DNA from: Aurelia coerulea | Lineage: Eukaryota; Cnidaria; Scyphozoa; Semaeostomeae; Ulmaridae | Assembly (NCBI GenBank): GCA_039566865.1 | Contig: CM076943.1 | Coordinates: 48,324,124 to 48,388,123 of the forward strand | Length of the DNA: 64,000 bases | Reading direction: 5' to 3' | Shown: positions 13,101 to 28,100 of the stretch, in pieces | Layout of the letters: every line of letters begins with the position of its first letter | How positions within the stretch are numbered: position 1 is the stretch's first letter | Notes under the pieces: generated by a model | Seen by the model: the letters and a program-made list of their open reading frames with translations, nothing else | Databases searched by the model: none | What the model was told of the DNA's origin: nothing | Program-made: the position numbers and the translations under genes

Positions 13101-16100
13101 TGCGATTTATGCAAACAGAAGTTTTTATTTCAAAATCTCTGTCATACGAGCTAAACATGTATTACCTGCAATAAAATCCCGCATAGTAGAATGTACCTCT
13201 CTCAGACCAAGCTGTTTCGTTTCGTTTGTTTACAAGAATTTTTTCTTTGTTTGCAATCTTTAGAATGCCCTTGTTCAAAATCAAAATACTGCGAGAGAGA
13301 ATGGAAAATTAGCAGTGTGGTGGAGTCAGACTTGTTTAGGCCTTGTAGATGATTGAGGAGTTTTTACACGATAATCAAAGTATTGTTTCGGATTTTCATT
13401 GCTAAATAACAATAAAAGTGCATTTATTCTTCAAAATAAAACCCTATGAAAAATTGGTGAAAAGGTTACTTCATAAAGAAGAAACTATTGAAGGAATATT
13501 GAAGATTTCAGGCTGTAGGGTCTTATACTAGGAAGGGTCTATCCGGTTCCCCCCCCCCCCCCAGAAAGATTAGAGGCAAGGAGAGACTAGAATTCCGCCA
13601 GTGTTCTTTACGGCATACTGCACTGCGCTACCTCTTTGTGAGTGTTTGGTAGAATACCAATCTTCATATACTTTTAAATTATGTTTCTTTGAGTGTGTAT
13701 AATCGATTGAGAAACTCAGAAAGTTTCAGCAAGATCTATCGCAGGTGAAAAGAAATTGACTTATCCTGTAGACGTAAACTATTTTATAGAAACTGCTGAA
13801 TAGAAACTCAATGATTAAGTCTCAAAAATAAGCAACTCCAGTACTGACTGGCAAAATGAAATTTACAGACCTATTTATTTTAATAAAACAATTCCTCGGC
13901 ATATTTTACTGTATCTTCAGCTGTTTCCTGTGTCATGTTATTCAGAAGGTAATTGACTAATATCTAAACATTGAGAAGGCTTCAAAAACTTTGTTTTGAA
14001 ATATTAACGAGTGCACAGGAAGCAAACACGAAGAATGTAATGGAACCTTAAAGAAACTCACAGCAAACTGTGACAATGCTGAATCCGATTATTTTAAGAA
14101 ACTTTAGTGCTGGCTCAAATTCTTAGTTTCTTACAAATAGATATACGTGGGTCCTTTTTAAATCGTAGTTTAGATCAAGTCTTCTGGAAAACCTGATGTT
14201 CGTTTTCGTAAGACATTTCAAGTGTGAAACTCTGAAGCTGAGATCTTACCATATTGGAGAATTACATTAAGCTCCGTTTACTTTATAAAGATGCTGTTCT
14301 CCTTTTTTTTAACAGTTTGAGACTCTTGATACATATTTATCTCATCGTGAAACTGCATTATCCCACGCAAGAGACGAATTGACGGAGATCAAATCAAAGC
14401 ACGCAAATTGCGAGAAAACAACTAGCTTCATGGAGAGCCAGATTGCAGATAAGGATCAGTTGATAACGAGGCTAGAAAAACAGCGCAACCGTTTGGAGAA
14501 GGAGAAAGAAGATGAAGTGGGAAATGCGAATAATGCGAGAACGAAAAATGAAGCAAAGATCAAGACGTTGGATAAGCAGCTTGAAGAGAAAGAGGTGATA
14601 ACGAAAACCTTCTTTGTATGATATTCTAAATTGAAAAATAGTTCAGTTGAATAAAAAGTAAAATAAATGTGTAATAAAAGTAAATTAAAAGTAGAATAGA
14701 AAAGTTTAGACATTCAGTTCAAAAAGGTCCCATTGAACGACAGTTTTTGTAAAAACAGGTATTTTCAATATTTGTTTATGTTCCTCCTTAAATTCTTAAA
14801 ATGAGAATTTAAAAGTACTGTTCCAAAAAAGTACTCCTGCTTTAGGGATCACCAAAATTCGATTATCAAAGATGTGATAAAATTGTCCTTTTGATTTGTC
14901 TTCTCAATGACCCAAAAACATCCAAAGACGATACAATGTTTGTTTCCTATACTTGAAGGCAAAATATTACACATTGAACAACCTTTATTTGTGCTACATT
15001 AAGTATAAACATTTTCGGCGGATCACGTAGATATGAGAAACCTTCAAGGCTAAGGTGTGAAAAAATGGCTTATCATAGATATAAAATACCTTTAAGGCTA
15101 AGTTACATACGGGGCCTTAATGTACTCCTATGTAAAACGATTTGAACGAAATTTTCTCCGAAATAATTTTACATTTGGTTATTGTAGAATGTCTTGGGAG
15201 TGGCGCTCGCGTATTTTGTCGCCTCTGAAATTTTTTCGATGTTTGGAAATTTTGATAACTGCATCCCAATTAAATCGTTTCAAAAGTAACTTCTGAGAAA
15301 AATTGCCAAAAGCTAGAGAACGGCTTTTAAAGGGGCTCAGTCGTCAAATAGTAAACAAATCCGTAAACTCACACGTGTCGGGGATTATCCATTGTTCATC
15401 CATTGTTCTCTGTAGTTTGTTTGGTGGCTTCACCCAAGCCACAAAAGAGTGACCGTTAAAAATCCACTTATCCGAGCAATCGTAGAAGATGTGAATGTTT
15501 GGTTTGTTCCTAAGTGAAGTTCAATGATTAATGCCCAAACAGCAACTTTCATTTTGAAAAATATACGAAAATCCTGTGTGATATCACCTTTCAAAAAACT
15601 GCAAAAATCATCGTTTTGTTTACATTTTGACGACGGAGCCCCTTTAATGAAATATGCTTTGTCGATCTTGTCGAAGTCTGAGATCAAGTGTTGACTTCTG
15701 TATTAAACACTTTTTGATTCAAGATTGCAAAAATGTTTTACAGAACGTCCGTTTCGGAACTTGTTCAAAGCTTTGATAGGTGTTGGGAAATTTGAAAGCA
15801 TTGATACCTTGCAAGGTTTTGATAATTCTTTGTTGGTCTATTTTTCTAGGAATGGATAAAGGAATTGGAAGACAAGATTGAAAAACTTCAAGATGATTTG
15901 GAGAAAAAGAAGAAAATCATGAAATCGAATACAGAATTGTTAGATGAAAAAGATAAAAAGATTGATTCATTGTCGGAGGAGCTGTCAAAGGTAGAACTTC
16001 AATTACAAAGAGTTTATTTTAATTTTACTGGTGAAAGGGTCACTGAGCTTGAGTGGGGTGAATGGCCGAGCGGCTTATACAGTTTCCGTCAGGTAGCTGA

Positions 16101-19100
16101 AGTTAAGCTCCGTTGCTCGCCGTCCTTCGGAAGGGACGTTAAACTAGGGGCCCCATGCCTGGATGCGGCATGTATAGGGGGCTTTAATTAGCTTTAAGTA
16201 GCTAGAAATGTTTCCTGCCCACTCAAAGTAAATTACTGAAAAAACCTTATTTGCGCTCAAAAAAGCTCTTGGACAGTTTTAGAATCCCTTTACATGAGAA
16301 ATCTTGTCACAGGCTGAGTTTCAACTTGATTGATGGTGTAAGGCTGTTTACATGACAGAGGCCAGCATAGGTTCCAAATCTTGAAAAAGGCTTGTGTAAA
16401 TCTGAGTGACCTATTTCTTTGAACTGAATGATTTCAAAGAAACTTTAGCTATTTCTCTATAATTCTGCCGTTGGGTTTTTCTGAAATCTTTAATATTTTC
16501 AGAATTAGAGTGTTTTTCTTCTTTTTCATGAATTCAAGAAAAATTTTCAAAAAAACTTGAAACCATCGTAATTTGTAAACCGTGTGACGCAACATGAAGT
16601 AATTTCGAAGAGAACTATGGTTTATGGATGCCTATAATATGATATCAAGCAAAAGTCTGTCACTCATCTGGTTTATGATTTAGAAATTTGATGACGTCAC
16701 ATCCTAAAATGAGCTGAAATGGAAAATACGCTCTAATTTTGAAAAATATTCAAAATTTCTGGAAAGTCCAACGGTAGAATTTTAGATAAATACCTAAAGT
16801 TTCTCTTAAGCCATTCAATCAGCAGAAATAGGTCATTGAATTTTACACCCACCTTTTTACGCCGAGTTAAGGATTTGGAACCTATGCTACAAAGGCCATG
16901 TTAAAACTAAGCACGACCTTAATTCCTCTCGGCAACTCAGCCTGTGCTGAACTGAAATTTCAGCATGGGCTGAGAATATTGACAACCTTCATCTAATCAG
17001 GAAAATTCAGCGCAGGGCGTGTTAAAATCAGATCGTTGCATTCTGGTATATTGGCAGCCTGCCATTTCATCTGCTTCAGAACGTTTTTACATCATATGAC
17101 TAAGACCCAATCCGTGTGAAAATTTCATGTGGACGAAAAGGAAAACAAGCGATATTTTCAAAACTCAACCCTTAGTTGGATTCAAGACGGGCTGGAAGTT
17201 CTCATGTAAAGGGCTTACACTTTACCAGTTATTCATGGATTGCAAACAACTACCGGGTGTCCCAAAACCCAAGTACTCCTGTTTAAAAGATCACCAAAAC
17301 TTGACTATCAAACCTTTGATAAACTTTTCTTTTTGAGTTGTTTTTTCAAAGACCCAAACATATTCATAGATGATCAAATGCTTGCTTTTAACACAGCAAT
17401 GTAGAACAATTACACGTTGAAAAACCTTATTTTGAGCTATGGGTTTAAAGCAAAGTACTCAATCTTGCCTAAGAGTCAAAATCTTAAGAACTTTTATCAT
17501 CAGTGAAGTCTCCAATGATAGTGCGCATTTCTTTCTGTCATTTAGGACCAAATTAGAAGCTTTACATGCACAAAGAAATTGTTCTGGCGATCATCAGTGC
17601 TTTTCTGCAGTATGATCCAAAACCATGTAGCCCTTAAAAGAACTAAATTTGCCAATTTTTAAGCCAAGTACAAGATCCGGTTTATTTTTGAAAATGATTT
17701 GATCCTTGTTCTAGTTGATAAAGGAAGAAAATTGAAGATCGGCCGTGTAATCAAATTTTGGTTATCTTTCAAACTGGAAAACTTTTTTTTGGACACCCGG
17801 TATTAAAAATGACATAAACAGCAGCTAGATTCCTCCTTCGTAGTGAAAGGCCCCGACAGTATGCCCTTCATTGTGCAGAGAAATTTGTTTCTGTGCATAC
17901 TTTTATATCCTAGTTTATTTGCCAGAGTTACTGAACTGATGAAATTAATAGATACCATCAATTAATTTGTATAGATTGAATGACAAGAATTTCATTTAGT
18001 TTGTATACCGGATGAGCCAGTAAAAAGTTCCCACTTTTGAAAATTCATAGCATCAAGAGTACTGGGTGGATTGGAAAGAATCAATATTTGCTTCACACCC
18101 AAAGATCCAAAGATCGAAGTATTATCGTGCTTTTTCTCGCCTTCTTATGAGCAGTAAAAAAATTAGTAAATTCAAGTTTTGAAAAACTTTGTGGTTGCAA
18201 AATGACTGAAAAAGGCCTAAATTACTTGATCAAATCATAACTCCTCACTCAGAAAAACAGAGAAAATGCAATTTCTCATGGGTGAGAGTTATCGTCTGCA
18301 CATTTACTGCCATGCGATTAAAAATCTTTATGGTGTGTTTGAGAATCTATTTCTTATAACTCTTGAGAGAGGTGAAACACCTGTGCGTATTTTTCCGTGT
18401 TAGGAGAATCCCAACGATTTGATAAAGTGTTTGGGATTGGGACCCTTTTACACTCATTTTGCAACCATAGGATTTTTGGAAAGTTGAATTTACCTATATT
18501 TGCAGTGCTCGTAAGAAGACAAGAAAAATCACAAAAATACTTCGATCTTTTGGCTTTTAACTAGAATTTAAATCATTCAAATCCATGAAGTATTTGTGGT
18601 GCTGCAAATTTTCGAAAGTGGGAACTTTTTTCTGGCTCACCCGATACTTAGTTACAGATATACCGGGTGACCCAAAAAGAAGTGACCCAACGCAATTTGT
18701 CACTGAGAATTAAGTAAGTGGCCGATTGAAATGCTTCAAACGTTGTTCTGTCGCTAAAAGACTAGCCTATGCTTTGAGTATTTTTGCAATTTTTTTCGGT
18801 CCGGTAAATTTCCAAAATTAAGGATTTCGAGGAAAAGGGCCTGCCTGAAATTCTTTAAAGGTCGTTAAAAACAGGGGATCGATTTACCGCCATTTCAACT
18901 CTTCAAAACAACGAGGAGCGTGTTTCATTTCAACCTGGGAATAGGCAACCCAGTTGGAAGTCTTCAGAGCAATTTTATAGTCCCTAGGTATTTAAAAATA
19001 TTCTCAGGCAAAATGAAACACGCCCTTCATTATTCTGAAGATCTGAAATGGCTTTAAATCGATCCCCTGTTTTTGATTACTTTTTGAGAATTTCACGCCT

Positions 19101-22100
19101 GCCCTTTTCATCAAAATCCTTAATTCAGGAACTTTAATGTGTTAAAAAAAATTCAAAAATGCTCACAATGTAGGCTAGTCTTTTGGTGACAGAACAACGT
19201 TTGAAATATTTCAATCGGCCACTTACTCTTTTTTCTATAACAGATTGCGTTGGGTCACTTTTTTCTGGGTCACCCGGTAGAAATCATGTTTGTAGAAAAG
19301 TTTCCGTAAAGTTTTAAAGAAATATACGTTTATTATCTGACCGCTATCATACACCAAAGACATGGAATACCCCAAATTCGATGGTTTGTTTATTTTAGGC
19401 AAAGGAAGATCTTGAAAAGCTTGAAAAATCTTTGAACGACAAGAAAAATGCAGAAGAAAATAACAGAAATTCTCTGAAGATACCAGATGACATACAGAAA
19501 CGATATTCAGCAAGTTCACCAGTGAAAGATAACAAAGTAATAAAGCAATTATGGGATGAAATTGCGAAGAAAGATAGCAGGTTGCAAGATTTAGAAAAGT
19601 TAGTACCAGCATAGTTTATTAATGTTGTGTGTTTACAGTGGATGTCTTCCAGTTTCAAGTAATACCTTCTCACAAGTTTTTTGTATTGCTTTATGTCAGT
19701 TTTACCGCATCATCAGTTTTCAGTGTTTTTGTTGCGTTTATGGGTTTAATATGATGAGTCCGTTATTTAAGGCTGTTGTCCAATTTTGTACCACGATTCA
19801 TTTGTTTACATTCTGAGTATCCTTGAGTGGCCTGGCCTTGATACTTCTCTCGGACAACCGCGTCGAACAAATCGTTGATTTCAATTTTAATTGTTCAAAT
19901 CGATAGGGATTGTAATTTCAAAATTTAAGATATTTACTTACACAAACGGTTAAGTGCTCTAATATTTGCTTTTGCAGGCAATTGAAGGACAAAGGCAAGC
20001 AGCTTAGTTCTTTACGGAAGACACAGAACCTGGAAAGACAGACACAGTTTTTGACAGATAAGAGTATTAAGAAAGAGGACAATGGTGTGCAACAGAGTAC
20101 TGAAATCAAGGTGCGTTTAACCTCAGTCAGAGATTGTGTAATTTCACTAGTTGAACAATTAAAGATACAGACTGACTCAGAAAGCCCAGTGGTCTGATAA
20201 CCTCCGACGCAAGATGTTTTCTTCCTTTTTGTTTCACAAGGGCAGGAATGAATTTTGTTAAACAAAAGATACAGTTATGTTTAAAGGGGCTCCGTCGTCA
20301 AAATGTAAACAAAACGATGATATTTGCAGTTTTTTGAAAGGTGATATCACACTGGATTTTCGTATTTTTTTCAAAATGAAAGTTGCTGTTTGGGCATCAA
20401 CCCTTGTACTTCACAAAGGAACAAACCAAACATTCATATCTTCTACGATTGCTCGGATATAAGTGGATTTTTAACGGTCACTTCTTGTGGCTTGGGTGAA
20501 GCCACCAAGCAAACTGCAGAGAACAAAGGATGAACAATGGATAATCCCCGACACGTGCGAGTTTACGGATTTGTTTACTGTTTGACGACTGAGCCCCTTT
20601 AAGACAAAGTGATTTAGCAGCCTCAAGAATATAATTCACACCTTCAACGCAGCCGACCGACCGTAGTGTGTTTCTTTCTCTGTTATCTTGATTTGATTGA
20701 GTTTACTCAAAGGTGTGAGATCTATTGGTCAGAAAGGCAAACATAATATAAATATTTCCATTAATATCCTGGGTGCGCCAAAAGAAACTATGCTTGTTTG
20801 ACAGGCCACAATAAATCGTACACCTGACCAATTTTAAAGATTCATGACTTAACCTTTAGCAAAAAGCCTGAATTCGATTCTAGAATTTTTGCAAATTTTT
20901 CTGTTATAAGTTTTAAGAGCTAGAAGCGAGTTTCTTAAAATTTTCATTCTCGAAAACCACTGAAAACGATTAAGATACGTCTATCAAATTTTCTAAAGAA
21001 TCAACATGAATGGACAAAGAGAAAACTTTTTCGTGGTGATTTGGGATCTACAAATCGATTAATTAATCGATACAATTAATCGATACAATTAATGGATTTC
21101 TAAATCCCAAATCTACACGAACAACTTTTCTCTTTGTCCATTCATGTCGATTCTTTAGAAAACTTGATCGTTTTTTTATCGTTTTCAGTGTTTGCGAGAA
21201 CGAAAATTTTAAGAAAATCGCTTCTAGCTCTAAAAACTGAAAACAGAAAAATTTGCAAAGATCCTAGAATCTAATTCAGGTATTTTGCTAAAGATTAAGT
21301 CATGAATCTTTAAGATTGGTCCAGTGTACGATTTATTGTGGCCTGCCAAACGTGCATAGTTTATTTTGGCGCACCCAGTATCTAAACTGCATGTCATTGG
21401 AAAGAAGATGATTAGCTTTCAGAGGGTATATATTACATCTACTCAAATCTTAGCAAATCTTTTAAAATTTCATTGACATTGGGGCTGCGTTCCTTCTGAA
21501 ACACCCTGTAGAGTTCGATTATTGTTTGTCGATAACTCAGTCAGATCAAGGAAATAAGGGACCGGTCATTATTTCTTGCCGGGGAGGGGATGGAAGACAT
21601 TTTTTCCATAATAAATAAAAGTTAGAATACAGATAACAATGCAACTCAATTTTATCTACTGTTGAGATGGAGGCAAAGAACACAATGTTATCAAGTCGCC
21701 TCCAAACTCAACAGATCAGATTAACTACTATTTTACAACAAAATGAAAAGATTACACCACTTAAAAGACGATACATAAACAAAAAATACTATACATACAA
21801 TATAAAGGTACTGTATTTGCATGATCGTCATCCAAGGCCATATGTTCGGGGCTACTCCGCTCCCCACCCCAACGAGCGCGGAAGACCTACCCGCAATCCC
21901 CCGGTAGGGGGTATGAAAATAGTTTGAGATGATCCTGAAATTCTTAAAAACCTAATTTTTCTGGAAGTAAATTCACTTCTAACACCAATTCTTAAATGCA
22001 ACTGCTTTCTCTTTTCTCGTCACATTTGAAATGGTATTTGTCTTTATTGTGCCACTTTGACGATGTAAATCTTCATGCACTTGAAATCATGACAGTATAG

Positions 22101-25100
22101 TGTCACTTTTACCGTATATACACGCACTGGAAGGGGGGCTGAAATGTTTTCTATATTTCTTTTTTTTTTTTATATTCAATATAAAAATTTACAACAAAGT
22201 TACCTAAACACTACCTACAATCTACTATACCACACTACAAGGACGGGGACCAGGAGGAGCAAAATGTCATGTCTACCCCCTGGAATTAATATAAACTAAA
22301 ATACAACTAATACAAACTACTATACATACGCTACAACTAATACAGATAGAAATTCTAATTATAAAAACATTTTACAAATAAATATTTGAGCCGGTTTCAC
22401 ATTAGATGTCAGGCCAAAATATAATAGTGAACAATCGGAACGCCGGCCGAGGAAGCAACAACGACAACAACTGTCCCCGTCACTGCTCCCCACCCAAGGT
22501 CCCCATCGCTCGAGACACCGCTATCGTGTCTGGATTTCTAATATAAGCCTAACATCCAATGTGAAACAGGCTTGCAAAGGAATATATGGACAGGACTCTA
22601 CGACAAGAAACTTTACGAAAATGGACTTAGTGGTTTGGTGACGTTTAACTAGATTTACGGTGATCTCAACTGAAGCGACCAGTTGCGTGGATGTAATGTA
22701 GAGTCAACTCGAGTATATTTCTGTTGAGGTCCTTTGGAAGGTCTTTATCGCCATATAATAAAAGTTGCGTCAAAACCTCATTTGAAAGATCGATATGTTC
22801 AAATGGTCACAGCAAATCAAACACTCTAAGCGAGAAGATTTTGACGTTCAACCTCAAAGGAGGGGCAGAGCAACAAAAAGTGTTCCGTAGTCTCTATACC
22901 ATCGTTTGTAGGACACATTGGATTTATGGAATCCCTAAAATTGTGCTTGAATTTGTGAAAGCATAACTTAAAGACCCACTCTAAGTTGAGTCAGATAGGA
23001 TAATCCTATTTGATCATGAATCCCAAAGACAGATTTAGCAGGGGGGCCGATAATTGAAATCAGCTTTCTCTTAAAGATAGCGACCGATGGTGCAAGTCTA
23101 ACCTCCGGATCTAGTTCATTCCATTCTGACAGGCAAATGGGATAAAAGCTAGATTTGAATTTTTCTGTCCTTGCCCTTATTCGCCCAATGACATCCTGAT
23201 TGCGAAGAGAGTAATGCGACTGCTGAAGTTGAAGGATTGGATCAGCTGTATATTCTATAATATTGGAGGGGGCACAAACATTTTCAGGAAAATAAGAGAG
23301 GGGTTACGAAAATGCCATCAAATATTTGTAAATGTTTACCTCCCCAGCAAGAATTAATGACCCGTCCCTAAATTACTAAACCAATATGAACCAAGATAAT
23401 TTCAGGATTACTCTTTTAGTTAATTACGCACTCTGCTGTCAAGGGAGATTTGAAACAAAATTTGTGCTAACTTTTACTTTTGTTTTAAAGCAACCCAGTA
23501 ATTTACTAAAGTAAAAGTTAGCACAAATTTTGTTTTAAATCTCCCTTGACAGCAGAGTGCAGGGAAACTTTCTTCAGCATTTCAAGGTATTGTTGTTTGC
23601 TGTAAATAATTTTGAGAGGGCATGAGAACTTTCTAACGAATTTCACTTTGCAGGAGGAACTGGCAAAGAAAGATGACCGAATAGCAATGCTAGAAGATGC
23701 ACTACGGGAAAGCGTTAGCATAGCTGCAGAGAGAGAGGAATTATTGGCTCAAAATGTTGAATTTTCGGAAAGTGCTGCTCTTACAATACAGCAATTAGAA
23801 GCAGATAAAGATAGATTGACTATGGAAAAAGGAATTACAAATATCAAAAATTCATTTCTTATCTTATCATTGGGTGAAAGAGATTCTTTACTAGCTGCAC
23901 TTAAATCAATGAGAAAGCGAAGTTTAGATGAATTAATGAATATCAAGTATGTGTTTTTATTACTCTATTATTTCAATGTTTCTGTTTCATTGTCAAACAA
24001 TGTATGGGATATGTGAAGCAAAAGCTCTTGTTGAAAATGGCCTACAACTCATGATCAAAGGCATGTCGGAACAAAGGAAACGCAACTTGTCAGTTTATTT
24101 GTTTTAAGACTCTCTTTCAGGGCAATAATATGGATATTATTTTCAGTTTCCGTCTTAATTCCACTTTATGATTTTATTAGTTATGCTAACTTTGCACAGG
24201 ATTATAAACGAGTTTAAAATTATCAATAAAATGTATTCATGCTTCTTAGGCCATTTTATAGCAGCTTTGTTCTGCAAGACTGATTAATTGGAGCTTTTGG
24301 ATTTAACAAGAGGGTTTGAAAATGACAAAAATATGGAACATTCTTCAATCTTTGCAACAAGAAAATTCAGTTTTTACGACTAAAGCGCAAGCACTTTTAC
24401 TGCAATGATTTTTTCAAACACGTGGCATGCTATTGTATTAAAAAACAAGGGCAGATTTTGTAACACAATAGCATGAGTTGCTTTTGTTGACACCTCCATT
24501 CAAAGTGATGAGCGATCGCAGACAAAGGAAATTCCCTCAACCAGTAATTCAAAACAAACAACGCCGCAATAGTTTCTCTAAATCCCAGGTAGTCAGCGTG
24601 CTCGTTGTGCATTCCAGAAAATTGTTTTTAAGAGCAAACCCGAGCTTATATCGAAAGAATAAGGATATATTTACACATCTACCTCGGACATTTTATTTCT
24701 TTGGTTCAGAAGCCGAGCAGTAAGTGTTATAATTACACAAACAAACTAAGAGTATTGAATCGCCTCCCAGTCGGCTTTTGAACCAAAAAAATTAAATGCC
24801 CAAGGCAAATATGTAATAAATCCTTCTTCTTTCGATATATGCTTATGTTTGCTCTAAAAAACAATTTCTGAAATGCACAACGAGCGAGCTAGCTATCTGG
24901 GTTTCAGAGAAACTTTTGTGGATTTGCTTGTTTTGAATTACTGGTTGAGAGAAAATTCTTTGTCTGCGATCGCTAATCGCTTTGAATTGCGGTGTCAACC
25001 AAAAGCAACTCTTGCTGTTGTAAATATTTCCTTGTTGTATTAAAATGGATTTGCTATTTACATCTTTTGTATCACCACACAAACATGCCCGACTCATTGA

Positions 25101-28100
25101 AATTGGTTAGAAATTCACGATCTCAACTTGACTTCGGAATTGATTCACCATTTCATCAGTTTTTCAAAAGTGTTTCTTCTCTTGCAGACAGACAGCACTG
25201 CTCGCTGCTATCTCAGAGAAAGATTCAAACATTGCACTTCTTGAACTGCAGTCATCGTCGAAGGGTCGAAAACAAGAAATAAAACAATGCAAATTGGAAA
25301 AAGACAAATTAGTGAATGAACTCAAGGAACAGGTAAGAATAATTCGTTATTGACTCATCTCGATAAGGGTGGCAGTTGATACTTCATTGCCTGCTACCAA
25401 TCAAGGGCAGATTTTGTAATACAGTAGCATCAGTTGCTTAAATTGACACCTCAATTAAAAGCGAGTAGCGACTGCAGACAAAGGAAATTCTCTCAACCAG
25501 TAATTCAAACCAAACGAGGTCGCAAAAGTTGCGCCGTTACCAGTGGGGCAAACTCTCGCCTTGTGCACGTGAAGGGTGGGTTTTGAGAGAGGTTATGTGC
25601 TTATGACGAAAGGAGAAGGGAAAATCTAAATTTCTTGCCTGGCGGATTTTGTTTATTTGATTCAAGAGGTGTGTCGCAATCGTTTCATTTAATTGCAATG
25701 AGAGTTGGAATACCTTCTGCTTGGCTTCTAAATCAATTAGCCAAAATCCGCCACGCAGATCTTTTCATTTACCCTTCTCTTTCCGCTATAAGCACATAAC
25801 TTCTCTTAAAAAGCACCTTTCGCGTGCACAAGGCGAGAGTTTGCCCTGCTGGTATGGGGCAACTTTTGCGGTTTGGTTTGTCTTGAACTACTGGTTGAGA
25901 TAATTTCCTTTGTCTGCAATCGCCAGTCCCTTAGAATTGGGGTGGGGATACAAGCAATTGATGTTCCAAAAGAGAAATTTGAAAATCGGCCATGTAATCA
26001 AATTTTGAAAATTTTTCAAACAGGTTTACTGATGTATTCAGGTATTTGTAACAACTTCAGTTCAAACGAATCCTAAATTTGGCCAACGGTCTTTCAGTCA
26101 ACTTGCTAGCTGAAGTCCCGTTAGCAAGCTAGTTTTGTAGAAAATACCAAAATCTAAGAGTCTTTCTTCACTTCAAAAAGGAAAATATCTCTCTCAATAA
26201 TTTGTGAAAATTTCGCTCCTTACGTAGGTAGGTAATCATATTTAACGTGGCTAGCCTGCGAAAGTCTGAGAGAGACTTATTTCCAGCAGGGGCCACGGAT
26301 GTTTTACCATCAACCCACCGCAGCTACCAGATTTCCCTCACATGGCTCTGGTCGACCCGGGCTAGAGTTACGGACAGCGACCAAACTGTCCAGCGCGGGA
26401 TTCGAACCTCGGCCGTTTTGACCTTTGGTTTACGAGTCAGTCGCCTTAACCACTCGGCCACGCGCTCTCAAAATATGTGACATGCCTGATTTTATGGACA
26501 GTCATTTCATATTGATTCATTGCTTTAGCCCAGGAAGCGATTGGCATCTTTTGATGTGAAAAGGTCTTTATTCTTCTTTCCTTGAAATATGTGACATGTC
26601 TGATTTTATGGACAGTCATTTCATATTGATTCATTGCTTTAGCCCAGGAAGCGATTGGCATCTTTTGATGTGAAAAGGTCTTTATTCTTCTTTCAGACTC
26701 AACAGAGAATAACAATTACAAATAACGAAGAAAATAAAGATGGTTTCTTATTCAAAGAACTGGAGGATGCGCCAAACGAATTGGTAAGTTTTTTCAATTT
26801 AAATCTTATTTTCAAGAGAGAAAGAATCCTATCTCCATACGGGATGTCCGAACAAAGTTGTGCCCCGTTTGTCTGCAGATTGCGACAATACGGCAAAAGA
26901 GTCTCGCCAAACTTTTGCATGATGGTGCTCTTCAGATGTTCATTTAAATTTTGCTACCATCCCCACAAAAATCCGTTGGAAAATTATGGAGCTATGACCT
27001 TCAGGAGACTAAATGTGCCTGACGACTGAAACCAGCGGTCAGCCATTTTGTCTTACTATTTTACAGCAATAAATAGCTTCATGGATTGAAAATGAAGCAG
27101 TATCCTCCAATGTCATAGTGAAAATTCCGATAATCCTCAGAGAGTTCCGCTATTCCTGGCCGCACAGAAAGTATTTCTTACCTCACATGAAGATACTTAT
27201 CACTGCAAAATAGTAAAACAAAATGGCCGACCGCTGGTTTCAGTCATCAGGCAAATTTGATCTTCTGAAGGTCATGGCTCCATCATCGTTCAACGGATTT
27301 TTACGGGGATGGTAGCGAAATTTATTTGAACATCTGAAGAGCAACATTATATAACAAGTTTGGCGAGAATCTTTGTGCCAACGGGGCACATTTTTTTGGG
27401 ACACCCTGCATATACGTGGGATGAAGCTTAATACCCCCTCATCATATTTTATTCAATAATTAAGCCATTGTTTGTTTTACAGATTTTGATAGGAAGCGAT
27501 ATTATTTTTTGAACTAATGATTTTCGCTAAGATCATGTTATTTGAAAGGAAATTGACAAAATATATGTTTAATTGTTTTTTAAAGCGAACTTGCAAGTGT
27601 TGTAGCTGCTTTCATTTCATTTCATTGTTATCAAAATTCAAGCCTTTTATTACTACTGTGGTTATCTACAATAGCTATAAAAACTAATTTCATGTACGAT
27701 ACAATACAAGGACTTTCTGCCAGGAGCGAGTGGTCGGGCTGCTTATACACTTTCAGTTAGGCAATTGAAATTAAGCTTGGTCGCACGAGGTCACAATCCG
27801 ATCGATGACCTTCCAGTTGCTGGAAGATAAATACGTTAGGGAGACTTGCTCATGATTTTAGCACTTTCTCGACCGGACATTTTTTAGAAAATCCCTTGTA
27901 AAATCTTAACGGAGCGACCGATTTCAGCCAGGACGAATTCTGAAAGTTATTGAACATGGATATTCAATGGGATGTTGCAAAATATCATTGCTTTCATATT
28001 CAGGGAGCAGTAACTTTTCAAACGCCGGGCCTTTTTTACTCGCCCGGTAGAACTAAGAATAATGACAAAAAATATTAAGGTGTAAGAAGGAAAAACTACA

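Noticed and set aside
19750..19775. A second hammerhead (ATGATGAGTCCG) in the Penelope terminal repeat
   Set aside because: No GAAA partner or stem I complement follows at the right spacing.
19235..20265. Minus-strand ORFs of 92-125 aa
   Set aside because: Antisense shadows of ERC exons f and g and of adjacent MITE arms.
26395..26466. A tRNA gene on the minus strand
   Set aside because: A and B boxes are present, but the acceptor and anticodon stems do not pair and a SINE body follows.
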